Origin: Istiophorus platypterus | Taxonomy: Eukaryota > Chordata > Actinopteri > Istiophoriformes > Istiophoridae | DNA length: 64,000 nt | Assembly: GCA_016859345.1 (NCBI GenBank) | Contig: CM029122.1 | Coordinates: 4,826,001 to 4,890,000 of the forward strand | Direction: 5' to 3' | Part shown: positions 26,501-39,248 of the stretch, one piece after another | Position numbering within the stretch: the first letter of the stretch is position 1 | Layout: the number at the start of each line of letters is the position of its first letter | The notes under the pieces: generated by a model | The model's database searches: none | The model's input: only the letters and a program-made list of their open reading frames with translations | Told to the model about the DNA's origin: nothing | Position numbers and translations under genes: made by a program

Positions 26501-29246
26501 ATTTTGTTGTTTTGTTTCATGCTTCATTTTAAATTTATGATATTTTAAAATAAAACTATTTACAACACATATTCTAGTTAGGGTTTCAGTTGTTTTTCTG
26601 CGAGTTTGGGTAAACTGTTAGAGGTTAGAGTAAAAACATTGAACCCTAAATGCTGATCGTGATTTTATTTAATCTAATGTCAAAAACCTGCCAGTTTGAG
26701 TCTGTACAGAATGTATTGGAGTTGCAAATGACATATGAATGCTGGCTGTTCCTCCTGGAACGGTTTCCAGGAGGATCAGGCTCTTCCGTCTTCTGTGTTC
26801 CCAGTACGTGGGAGGAGGGCCTGTGCACACTTAGATTTTAGTTATATGAAATGTCAATGTAAAAACTGGAAAAGTCACCCTGTACACGCAGGAGAGTGAA
26901 ATGAATTCGCAGTTTATCACACTGATTTCTTCCCTAATCATGTTTTCATTAATCACCTCACTGTTTTGAAAACTCATTTGGAGCCCTGACGTCACCTCAG
27001 CGGTTGGACACCTCTGCCTCTGTCCATCACGGTGGAGGAGGGGGGAAAAAAAAAACAAAACGCCAAACACTCGGCCACGTTGCCACAACACCGGCCTTCA
27101 GAACTCATATGCTGTGTTCTTCATTCGCGTTCGAAATCTCTAACAAGAGCGACGTAAAATATTCCATATGCAGTGACACACACTCGGCTGCATAGTTTCA
27201 ATTACGCAAAGCCATAATATTTGATGTTGTGTGCGAGTTCGGGTACAATGGGGCGACCCACCCATTAAACAGCGGGGAGAGAGAGAAGAAAGAGAAAAAG
27301 ATGCGGGGGGAGAGAGAGAGAGAAAGAGCGAACTTTTACCCTCCTTTTTCAAAAACAAGTCCACAAACTTCCAGCCGACGCACTGTTTAAGGAAGAAACA
27401 GCGAAATGAAAAGCTGGAAGGGAATAAAAATGCAAAGAAAAGAAGAAGCAGAGAAGGAAAGATCGAAAGGAACGTGTGGACAGAGAGAGTGAAGTCAGAT
27501 GAAGAAAATCCACCAGAGTCACCAAGAGAAATAAAGAAAGAGAAAATGGGAGAGATAAAGCCGATGGACGGAGAGATAGGAGGAACAGGGAGAGGGAGAG
27601 AAGAGAGAGAGAAAAACAGAATGGGGGAGTGGTGGAGAGAGGCAGAGAGTGAGTGGAGGAGAGAGAGTGCAAGGCACAGCTGTTTGCCTTTAGTTCTGGC
27701 CATGTGCTCGGTTGAAAGTGTTTTATCTGCAGCGTCTCTGCCAAAGTCATCACTCACTCCTGAAACATGGACAAAACTCTCATTTGGTCCTTTTGTTATT
27801 GCCACAAAGGGCTGCACCACCCTGTCACACACACACACACACACACTCAAACAAGCAGACACACACACGCACACACTCATAAAACGTAATTATAAGTACA
27901 TTCCAATACACGCAAAAAAATACACACTCAGCCTCTTTCTGCACACAGAAAACACAGCGAACACAAATGCATGCACGCATTTAAAAAGGACTGGGGGGGG
28001 GTCTTGGGATACTGGCAAACACGCCCTCTGGCAGCCATGTTGGAGGTGAAGTTAACTCTGTGTGACCGTGAGAAGACTGACTGTACTAGATGTCGCTGTG
28101 AGGTTCGCAGCAACCACATGGTGAGATGCAGCTCATTTAGGTTTTTTTTTTTTTTCTTTTATAATCTCACCAGCACAGCTCTGTTTTTAGCCCGTTCATG
28201 TGTTATGTTTTATTGTTTGGTCATTTGGTCATTTTGGACAAAATTCCAAAAGAAGAACTTAAATCTAGGATACAACTCAATAGCCCCCACAGTATGTAAA
28301 ATATTCAGTAATTTACTTCTGGTCAAACCGAGCCCTCGCTGGTCTGGTGCATCCGCATTTCTCATGAGTCGTGGTGTGAGCGTTACCAAGAGATTTCTTC
28401 TTCCTTTAGTTTAAACTTGCTGTAGGTTTGCTTTTTTTATTCATTTCAGTAAGAAAAACGGTGGCTGCCGCTTCCTCATTCTGGTGTTTCTCATTTCCAA
28501 GGTTGTTTTAAATAAACACTTCCTGTGTTTTAGAAAGTAAAAGCAACCAGAGTGGTTAAAGTGTCAAGGCCTATGGCCACTTGGGGGCAGCGGAAAAAAA
28601 AGTTGTGAATACAACACCCACGTGCCACCACATTTTGAGTCGATATAGTAAACTCAATAGCAAACAGTCGCTTATTTATACATCCAGATGTTACAGAGCA
28701 ACAATATCATTAACCTGTCATGTTTCTGATCATCTGATGAATCCAAGTCCGATATTCACACTCGTTTTGCTCTGTTTTTGGTCTCCACCCTGTCCAGAGG
28801 GAAATATTCGGCTTTTGAGCTGCTAAATGCTCCAGTACTTTTAACAGTTAGTTACGAACTTTGCGAGTCTGCTTGGGGCTGAACAGGTAGTGGACAGTGG
28901 GTTAAGTTTTTTTTTTTAGAGATTCTCTGCTGGAATCAACTTTCTACTTTGACCAAAACAGTGAAACAGTGGCTTAGTTTTGTCTTTAGGGTCTTTAAAA
29001 ACCATAGAGTATGCAAAACCCCCTTATTCCTTAGACCCTCGATTCAGATAATGAAAAGCTCCCCTAAATACACCTTTTAACTGTGAAACAAAAGAGTCTT
29101 TTTACTAAAAAGGTATATCAGTGAAAACATGGAGGTGTAAAATAGGCATTTATTAACATGAATGGTGCCATTTTTGGGCAACGAACTACAAAACAGAAAC
29201 CTTAACAATCCGTTCCAAATTTTCACTGAACTGTATCTAATACCAT

Positions 29247-29306
<60 letters not shown>

Positions 29307-29821
29307 CCACGTCCATATACATTCACAAAGGGTGCCAGGCGTTTCTGCAATTTCCTGTTTGGAGCGCTGTTTAGGGTTACGCTTGGCGAAGAGGGGAAAG
29401 TGTTAAGGAACGAGGAAACTTTAGCCCCAAACGGGACTGGAAATCTGATTAGTCCCCCCGCTTTCATCTTCCATAAATCTGCCATCTGGCACCAGCACGA
29501 TCAATAAAGACTGGACTTTATGTGACACTCTTACTGGACAGATGGGGGAGGGATGGGGGCGGTTGTGGTGGGGGTGGTGGTGGGGGTCGTTTCCCCCTCC
29601 TCAGCCAACACCAGACTGTACAGCTGACAAGACCGAACCGCGATGCAGCGCGCTATGATTCTCTTTCAGTCTCCTCCATACAAACAATTACGCCCACGGT
29701 GAGAAACACACAAACAGAACCACACACACCCAAAGAGCTAGCAAAAAAATAAAAAAACAAAAAACAGCTCATCGTCTGTGTGTGTGTGTGTGTGCGCGCA
29801 CGAGCATGCATTCCCAGCTCA

Positions 29822-29869
<48 letters not shown>

Positions 29870-29878
29870 ACTCACACA

Positions 29879-29933
<55 letters not shown>

Positions 29934-29992
29934 CACAGGCACACACACACAACACAACACAACACATTACACATTTTTAATTCAGCAGGCTG

Positions 29993-30075
<83 letters not shown>

Positions 30076-30393
30076 CCGTTTGTAAGAGAGCTCTGTGTGA
30101 ACATGCATGTGTGCGTTCTTGAGTTCCTATACTTATCAGGACTAAATGTCTTCACGGAGACAGATAAACGGTGACACTTTGCCAGTTCTCGCTCCTGCAC
30201 AGACTCGGTTTCAGACCCGGATTAGTGTTTATAGGATGAATGTTAGATTAAGGTTAGGATAAAGTTGGTTTATGGTTACAATCAGATTTAAACTGGGGTT
30301 AGTGTTAGGGTAGTGTTTCTCCTCAGAAAATAGTGACAGAAATTCCTGTGGCTGTGTTTCTATGTGTTTTATCCCCTTTTAATTGTGTTTCGG

Positions 30394-30457
<64 letters not shown>

Positions 30458-33400
30458 GTGTGTATACTTCTATACTCCCAAACCCTGAATGTCCTCACAA
30501 AGATAGTTGAATATGAAAAAGATGGATTTTTTTTTCCAATGCTCACCTAAACAAATGACTGTCCTCAAAAATATAGCAAGGCCCCTGGATGTTTCTGTGT
30601 GTATTAAATCCCTATTTACTGTTGTATATTTTGTGTGAGTATCCAGGTGTGTGTTCTACTATTTCTTTACTTATGAGGACCAAATTGGACTAAGGTGAAG
30701 TTGCTTTAGATTTTGATTTAACGACTTGAGTGTAAAATCCCATTTCGGCTAGGGTTACCTGCTGCGGCATCGGCGTGAGCGATTGTCCCCATGAGTATAG
30801 TAACAAAAGATGCCTTTGGGTGTTTTTGCGTGTGTTTTTATCCCTTAAGGAGGCCTAAGTGCCCTCACTAGGATAGAGAAACAGTGGCATTTTGCTAGAA
30901 TTACTTAGGGCAAGTCTCAGAATAGATTCATAGGAAGATATTTTGGTTTTAGATTAAATCTATGTCAGGTTAAAATTAGGTAATGATAGTGGAGGATCAG
31001 GTTAAAGTTAGTTAAGGGTTAAGATCAGGTTAAGAGCGTAGTTATAAGATCAGCTGCATTCAATGACTGTCCTCACAAGTAGTAATTTAGATGCCGTTTG
31101 GTATTGTTGTTTTTAGAATACGTTTCTACTTGTGTGTGGACACCACTGTTTTTTTTCTTTTGTTTCAATGCTTATGAGGACCAAGTGTCTGCACAAAAAA
31201 AAAAAAAAAAAAAAAATTGACAACATTTTGCAAATCTTCACATCTGCACTGGGTCAGCTTCAAATTTATTAAAACCAAATGCCCTCACAAATATTGGAAA
31301 ATAAAGACTTTGTTTACGGTGTCTTTAGCTTTAAAAAGGGCCAATTTAACATTAGGCCTGTGTTTACTGATTAATATCCGGGTTATGTTTAGGTTTGGCT
31401 AAAGTTGGTTAAGGGTTAACAAATTGGGTTTGGGTTCGGAGAGTGATTGCGTTCACTGACTGTCCTCACAAGTATAGTTGCATAGATGCCTCTGGATGTG
31501 TTTGTGCGTGTTTCATCCCTGTATGACATGTTTCTAATTGTGTGAGGGTATTTGTGTATGTGTTTTATTTCTATACTTATGAGTGCGCGACACAAAAGCA
31601 AACGTTTTGCCAGTCCTCACATCTACACAGGGCCAGTGTCCAATCTGAGCATTAACACCTGTGTATGTGTTTGTGTGTATTTTACTCTTTGGACTATGCT
31701 TACTATTGTGTGTCTGTTCCTCTATATCTGGATTTATGAGTACCAAATGTCCTCACAAAGACAGACTAAAAAAAGAAATATTTCAGCTTGATGTACTCTT
31801 TTAAGTCCTCACTTCCACACAAGTTTTCATTGGATTTAGGTTAAAAGTGCATAAAAAAATATAACCCTGTGTGTTTTATCAATTTTGAATGTTTCCAATT
31901 GTGTGTGCGTGTGTGTGTGATAAAGCAGAGCTGCAACATGCTGCGACACACTGTGAAAGAATGAGGTACGCCTCGAGGAGCCAGACCTCCACATCCAGCG
32001 GCTTTTAGCTCGAGCAGACCGAGTGACCGTCCACATAAAAGAACCGTAATATATGGAGATTTTAACGAGCGCGGCACCGATGAGAGGTTTCCCCCCGAAG
32101 AGGGGCAGGGAGCCCAAGCAAAGCAAGCCGGTTTCCAACGGAGACCTTCTTTCCAGACCCTCAGACTCTCCAGGACTGTGAGACACACCAGTGACAGCTC
32201 CCAGCTCAGCCTGCAAAGCCCTGTGGTAAATCCCCCGGCCAGGAAGAAAATCTTATATAATTTTACAAGGTCTTCTGGGCTCTGAAACTCCTCCATGATG
32301 TCTTGGTTCGCCGGGTGGGGGGAGGTGGGGGGTGGGGGTGGCGGACAGGCGGCAGCGCGGAACGTCTACTACGCTCTGATGGAAAACTTTAGACAAATAA
32401 CCGACGATGTGAAATGACAGACGCAGGAAGCTCAAATCAAACACACGCTTTGCAGAAGTCACTTTATTTTTAGCAATCACTCGTTCTGATGCCGACTTGT
32501 GTCTTTAATTTCTCTCTGACGACCTGTTTTTTGTCCTAAATATATCTGACTTGAGCTGACATGAAGGAGGGGGGGCAGCTCTCCTTTTTTTCTGCTGAGA
32601 TGACCCGCTTTTGTTTTTCGCAGAGGGAGAGCGAAATATATCCATGGCACACTCGGCCTTTAATCAAATAGTCACTCTAGCATAGCAACGCATGAAAACA
32701 AAGCCGCCTGTAAACATGTTTTATGTCGCTGCACTTTCTGTTTTAAAATATGCTCGGCAGCTGCCAAAGGGAGCCCATGTAGGCCTTTAAAACAACTGCT
32801 GATACACCACTCAAACCCACACACAGCTCAACAGAATTTGTTATACAACTGCTTTTAAAGAAATGCCTCTAGCTAATTCTCAAAAAAGTGAATTATACTA
32901 AGAATTTGAGGATATATATAAATGTTTGTGTATTTTTTTTGGGGGGGGGGTCGATAGACCAGGTGTTATTGAGCTTTCCTCGCCAGATACAGTTGTTCTT
33001 TTGAATTTCAGATTTTAGATGAATGTGTTAGTTTATTATTCCCTCAAAAGGTTTCCCGGGGTTATAATAGCCTTAAAGAGCCGTTAACACTTTCTCGCCA
33101 TTAAGCGACGGCGGCACAAAAGTCCTCAGAGTGGAATTAGCACGAAGACATGCACACACTTGCACACAAACACACACAAGGTGCACAGTTCAGACAGAGG
33201 GCAATTCTGCGTCTGCACAAATGTACACTAACTCAATCATACAAGCCCGTGCTCCTTCTTGGCCACCGGGTTCGCCATCGCCATCCCGGAGTCCAGACTG
33301 TCCTCCTTTGTGGTTCCCTCCGATGGTGGAGCGAGTCATCAAATGTCAGAGCGGGGGCGCCCCTCTCTCTTCCTCCAAGAAACTCTGTAAGACTAACTTC

Positions 33401-35809
33401 CTCCTCGAGCACCTCCTCTCCTCAGGCCTCCTGAGCCCCAACATGCCAAACGAGCACTTTGTGTTCAGTTCTTTGCCTGATCTCCTTGCACTATGTCTTA
33501 CTGGACAGATTCAGTACTTAACGCCTACTTCAAGGTCTCCTGCTGTACTGAAGTTCTAGTGTAAGCGTTATGAAAAAGAAAAATATAAATGCTGCGCTGA
33601 AAGAAGGCACGAATGACCCGCATTCAAGTTTCACTCCCAGATGCTATAAATCATTTTTGGATGATATAATCAAAGATGTTTTATTCAAACATTTTATAAA
33701 TACGGGTTTATTTAAAATGAATATGGTATTCCAGTCACTTGATGGTATAAAATATAGGCTTGTTTTACTGCTATCACAGTTGGAACCTAGAATCGGAGAA
33801 CTACACCACTGAGCTGAGTATTTCGACCATCAGCTGCCGCTTTTATTGCGTCTGGATGAAGTAAAGTGTGAGTATCTTTCATTTGTGCTTCATGGATACG
33901 CCTGCTGAAATTCTATATTCTTCTTCATCCTCTGCGCTAGAGCTCCAAGAGCTCCATTGTTGCCCAGAAACCAGTTGAAACCACATCAGTGAGCCGCACC
34001 ATCGCACTGGGCGCCATGTTTCCTCCATCATTCCTTCATTCTGCTGAACATAGGCGCTGTAGTTCCTTTTTCTAATCTCATCCACATGAGTGCATAAAAA
34101 ACCAAATAGCCAATAAATTGAGTATTAATCCGCGGGTGAGAATAGTCCCCAACTAACACGCCAATGACTCCTGTCTGAGGATCGTTTGCTAAAAACTACA
34201 GTGCCCAGCTTTTTCTGGAAACTATGGGTAAGGAAGTCAGGCTAACATCTTATTGGTTTTGGTCTTTTAAGGGGATTTTTTCGACAATGGGGGAAAATAT
34301 AGAAAATGTCCAGCCTTATACTTTCAGGTTAAAAGTCCCCCACCTTCGCTAGATGAGGTTCATCCATCTGCTTCACTGTCCCATGATTGTGAAACTGCTG
34401 ATTCTGATCTTATTTTGTCCAAATTTCTCTTTTTTAAAATTCAACTGTGAATTCCAGCACAAAAAAATGTCTCCTGGCAGCTTTGATAAAAAAAAACAAA
34501 AAAACCCAAAATAAAAACCGCACCATCAGCTTTTAGAGGCCCTGGCTCACCCACACGGTGACAGCAACGCGCGCCACCCAACACACAGGTACCCCCCCCC
34601 CTCGTTCCTATCGTAAAACGCGCAAAGATGACGCCGAGCCATAAGAGCAACCCTTTAAAAAACAAACAGAAAAATCCCTCCATACTAAGCCATCGACAGC
34701 AGCAGGTAAATGTGCAGCACTTGCAGAGTTCGTTTTATTTCCAACTCGACCTCGCTCTCTGGGTTTTTTTTCTCATTTCCGTCATTAGACCTGGATGTGG
34801 AGCGTTATCCTATTTGCAGGCAGCCCCTGGCCCCGCCGCTCCACCGGTGGGATGATGAATACATTTCAATCTCCTCTCCCTGGCTCCGACTCCGGGGGAC
34901 TAGCGCTGCGCGGCCAGGATATCGCCCTCATTGCATATCCAGAGAGATCCATCACATGCAAGCTTTCCTCCAGAACATGCACCAAATTACACCCCCCTCC
35001 ACCTCGCTCCACGGACGCGAAACGACGGGGGTAACAGCTCTCGGGGCTGTTGTTGGAAATCTGAAAAATGAGGGGGGGGGGTGCTAGGATATCTTTTTTT
35101 GCGTCTGGTCCAAATCCTGTTACGCACAGGTCTAACATGAGAAATAGCTGGAAGATCAGAACGAATCCAACTGGGTCAAGATGTTTACGCTCGGACTGAC
35201 ATTCGAGAACCGTCCAGGAAAACGCTGCTTTGTGTCCAGCTGTGGCAGGTTTTTTGGGGTTTTTGGGGTTTTTGGTTTTGGTTTTTTTGTTTTTTTTTTT
35301 TCTCATGCATTTGCGCGTATAGACGTGACGCATGCGCATGCGCTTATATGACGTACAGCTGTGCGTTTTATGAAACGAGGGCCGATACCGATACTCTCAC
35401 GCCGAAAGCCGCGCTGGTGTGCAGCATCTGTACGGGTGACATTGTTTCTTCATGGCTATGAAAAAAAAATACAGTTTACTCAGCGTTTTTTTTTATTGTT
35501 ATTATTTTATGTTTTGCCACAGCTCAATTCTGGTTATGGCTGAAAAGTATCTTAGACCATCGGAGGACATTTAGTTCCCCACTGAAAACCAAAAGAATTC
35601 TTCTTTTTTTTTTTTGGTTTAACACCAGTTTGGTTAGAAAAAGAAATAGCCTGGGACACATTGCTGCTTTTGGAAGGCGAATAAAATGGAAAGGAACATG
35701 AATAAAGTGAGTAGAGACAATTAAATGTAATGTCAGCTCAACGGTGTTTTTCTGTAACCGTGCTCAGAGAGGGACCTCTGCTCTGACAGGGCCCGGTCGC
35801 TGGAATACT

Positions 35810-35854
<45 letters not shown>

Positions 35855-38800
35855 AAGGTAACGCACCTGTATCTCTTGTTGTCCACGGGCACGATGTCCA
35901 TGGCGATGTAATACTGCTGGTGGGGGTCCAGGCCGGCGATCTTTACTCGCATGGCAGGAAACATCCTCCTGTTCAGACGGGGGGGGGGGGGGGGGCAAAC
36001 GCAAAGTAAGCAAGCATCGTTTTCCGTCCCCCTCTTCTTTTTTTCCCCTTCTGTGGTGAAATGAGGAAACGAGATGACTAACATTTCAAAAATACCTCTG
36101 AAAATAACGAAGCCCACCGCTGCCCGCCGAAACCAGACTGCTGTCGGCTGCTGACACTGATGAACTGTCAGCACGGGGCGGACCGGCCCGCAAAACACAT
36201 TCACACTGGGCTTTAATTAATTTAGGAGACTTTACAAAAAAATAAGGGAAAAAAACGAGTACAAGACAAATCGGCTCATATAAAAATTCTGATTTCAGGT
36301 CGGTTTTCTGCAGCTGTGATCGGGGAGGAACCTGAGGTAGGAACCCACTTAGATTTAGTGTGTGTGGGGGGGGTGTATAGTATTCTTGTTGGTGCACGCC
36401 CCCACTTTTTCATTTTTTTTATTATTTAAAAAATAAAATCAAAAAAAAAAAAAACTAAACTAAACCAAAGGCTTAAATTATATTGAAAATACTCCCGTGT
36501 CATGTCTCCTTATTTAATAAAAAACACTAAATCACAGACGACATTTCTGATTAAGGCAGAACACTACAAATGTTACAACCCGATAAAAAGCAGCAGCACC
36601 TTGGAGACATCAGCAGCATTTGCGGAGATCGACACTGAGAGCTCCTGATTTTTATTATGATGTAACGATGCTGCTGGTTTTCCAAGATGCGAATGGTGCA
36701 GATTTGAGCATCCAAGCTAAACAATGGACTGTAACACGATCACAGTACTGAACCGACTGTGGCTGTGTCCTCTTCACTGAATACACCGGAAAGTATTAAC
36801 ACTCGAGCCTGTGACATTTACTCCACACACATATTACATATAAAGACATTAGCTGCATTTGCACAGAGAGATCTTTATTTTACTTTTTTAATTTTATTTT
36901 TTTTTTACTGAGGCAAAAATCTCTCTCTGCTCTGTCTTTAATCTTTAGAAATGAGGAAAGGCCATGTTCATTTTAATTTTTTGTTTGTGCAGCGCTGAGT
37001 GAATCCATCAAACACCAGATTGTTTAGATTGTTCACTAAAGACATTTAATATATATATATATATATAGATGTATATGTTTTAATAGCCTTTTAAATAATG
37101 CATTTATGTGTTTATTTTTAGCTGCATTTTTTAATCCAACCTTTTCCTCTTTTACTTTTCTTTTTTTTACAGGTTTCACACCAACTGGCTAATACACATA
37201 TACCCCCTCTAAATAATGACTTAACTGTATCCATTATGCAGTTTATAAAGTGGGAAATCCATTACTTTCACCAACTTTGACTTAGAGGAGACGCAGCTTT
37301 TGCTCAATCGGAGTTCTGCATTTACAGGAATTATATTCCTCACATTTATCTCAAAATCTTCTTCAATATTTTAAGGCTGAACCAAGACCCTCTATCTGAT
37401 CTCTGGCACTTCTCCTGCTTTATTATATTTACAGATTATATAATAACTACCAGGTCATTTTTGTCCCTTGAGCATTTCTACAATTCCCACCGTTTTAGGG
37501 AAATAGTTCTTCCATATATTCGTGCCACTGTGACCTCTGACCTTTGCAGCGCAAGAATTCAGGATCCTTGTGCTGGTGCTGCTGTTGTTGCTTATTTTAT
37601 CATAATGAATGAAAAACAGTCAAATTTGTAAATGCAGTTTATGTATAAATAAAACACAAATGCATTTTTATCCTTATGGTATTTTTTTTAGCTTCCAGCT
37701 CATCCAGTTTTGATGCTGTAGCTTTTTGGAGCTTGACGCATAAACTGATGTAACTTTCATTTAAAAAGTTGCTATCGAAAAAAGAAAAAGGAAAAAAACG
37801 GCACCTATATTAAACGACGGTCCGTACGTGGAGGAGGAGACATTCCAGCGTAATTCCTCCTTTTTTCACTTCAAACGCCGCGTTTTTCCCTTTTCATTTC
37901 GAGGTCGTAAATCCGGGGCAGCCTAATGAGAAAAGAGGGCTGTTTTTTTGCTTCCCTGCTCCTTCTGGATTTATAGGCTTATTATGAGCAGGCCGTGAAA
38001 TGCGCACGCCGACGTCCGCGTCCACCCTCACTCCGCCTCAGCGCAAACTGATTGCTGCGCCATTTATGAGCCGATTTCCCAATTTAGGTCCAATTCATAA
38101 AAAAAAAAAAATCAAAAAAATGAAAAGTTTGGTCTGAAATAAACTCTTAATCTCACCCTTATGTTCTCGTTACAAACTGAACTCAGAACAGAGGAGAGCT
38201 GAAAAAAAGAACCTGGCTTTGGTCTAATTTGGAGGAAAAAAAAGAAAACAAAACTCTGGTTTTAACAGTTTAGCAAAAGAACAAAATAACGAGGCTCATT
38301 GGGCTGGACTAAAACATGTAGATCTACTACAGCCGTTTTATTCACGGCAAACAAATACGCAACTTCTGCTAAAGTTATATATATATAATATATATAATAT
38401 TATTCTGTAAAGTTTTATTCAGACTCAGACCCGTTTAGACCAACTGAGCCTTAAAAAGTCCTAGATGAAAAAAATAACCATTCAAGATCAGACTGACCTG
38501 GAACAAATATTGTACATTTAAAGCAAAGTGAACCAAGGTGACAAAAAAAAATCAATTAAGTTAAAAAATGTAAAATGAATTTATCAAGCATCTACATTAA
38601 TCTTTCTTTATTATTAACTGCAACTTAACGAAGATCATTAATCAAGTGCCAGTTGATTTTTGTCATGAAAATATCACAGTCTTGACTAAGATCCATCTCC
38701 TCTTGTACTCCCAGATTATAACGGAGAAACTCACATTTTCATACGAGCAAACCGATGGAAATGTGCGGAACTATCGCACCTCAGCGGCGACGTTCACTCT

Positions 38801-39208
38801 CTCAAATAAGAAGCGAAGGGCTTTAAAGACTCAACAGGATCATAAATATCGCGTTAAAGGGGTGATTTTTAAAGCCGAGGAGACGTTAAGCCTGATATAA
38901 GTCAGGCCGGTGGATGTGAACTGAACGGGGAACGTCAGTGGAACTACGTGGCGCTCCCGCGCTCCGGGAGCGGGGCAGACAGGTCCTTTCCTGCGGGGCA
39001 CGCGGGTCAAGTCGCGCTCACGCACGGGGCGCGAGCTTGCCGGCTCGAGAGAGTGAGGAAAAACCCCGGATCGTGTGAGAGGGGGATTAATTAGAACCAG
39101 CCCTTCTTATCCTGCAGCATCGAGGGTAACCTGCCGCGTCGCGAGGGCCCGAAAGCAGCGGAGCGGCCTGCATGTGCAACACATTAACACCCTCCAAACA
39201 GAGCTCGG

Positions 39209-39248
<40 letters not shown>

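Larger units (their letters stand above)
26241..35866 (-). other. tbx15: tbx15 intron 3
   Basis: A 9.6-kb intron, the largest. It contains a polypurine region (27269-27670), a fish-type dispersed repeat (about 28560-28915), CA array 29248-29304, opposed CA and TG arrays (29778-30074), a degenerate tandem satellite (about 30075-31850), and an NRF1-like palindromic site (35329-35343). No coding exon was recognised. Confidence 0.8.

Noticed and set aside
27231..28049. 272-codon plus-strand frame rich in Glu, Arg and Lys, and a 246-codon minus frame over the same DNA
   Set aside because: Both follow the polypurine bias; no domain, no splice context, and both strands are open for the same reason.
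29778..30174. Frames of Cys-Val or His-Thr repeats
   Set aside because: Direct translations of TG/CA microsatellites.
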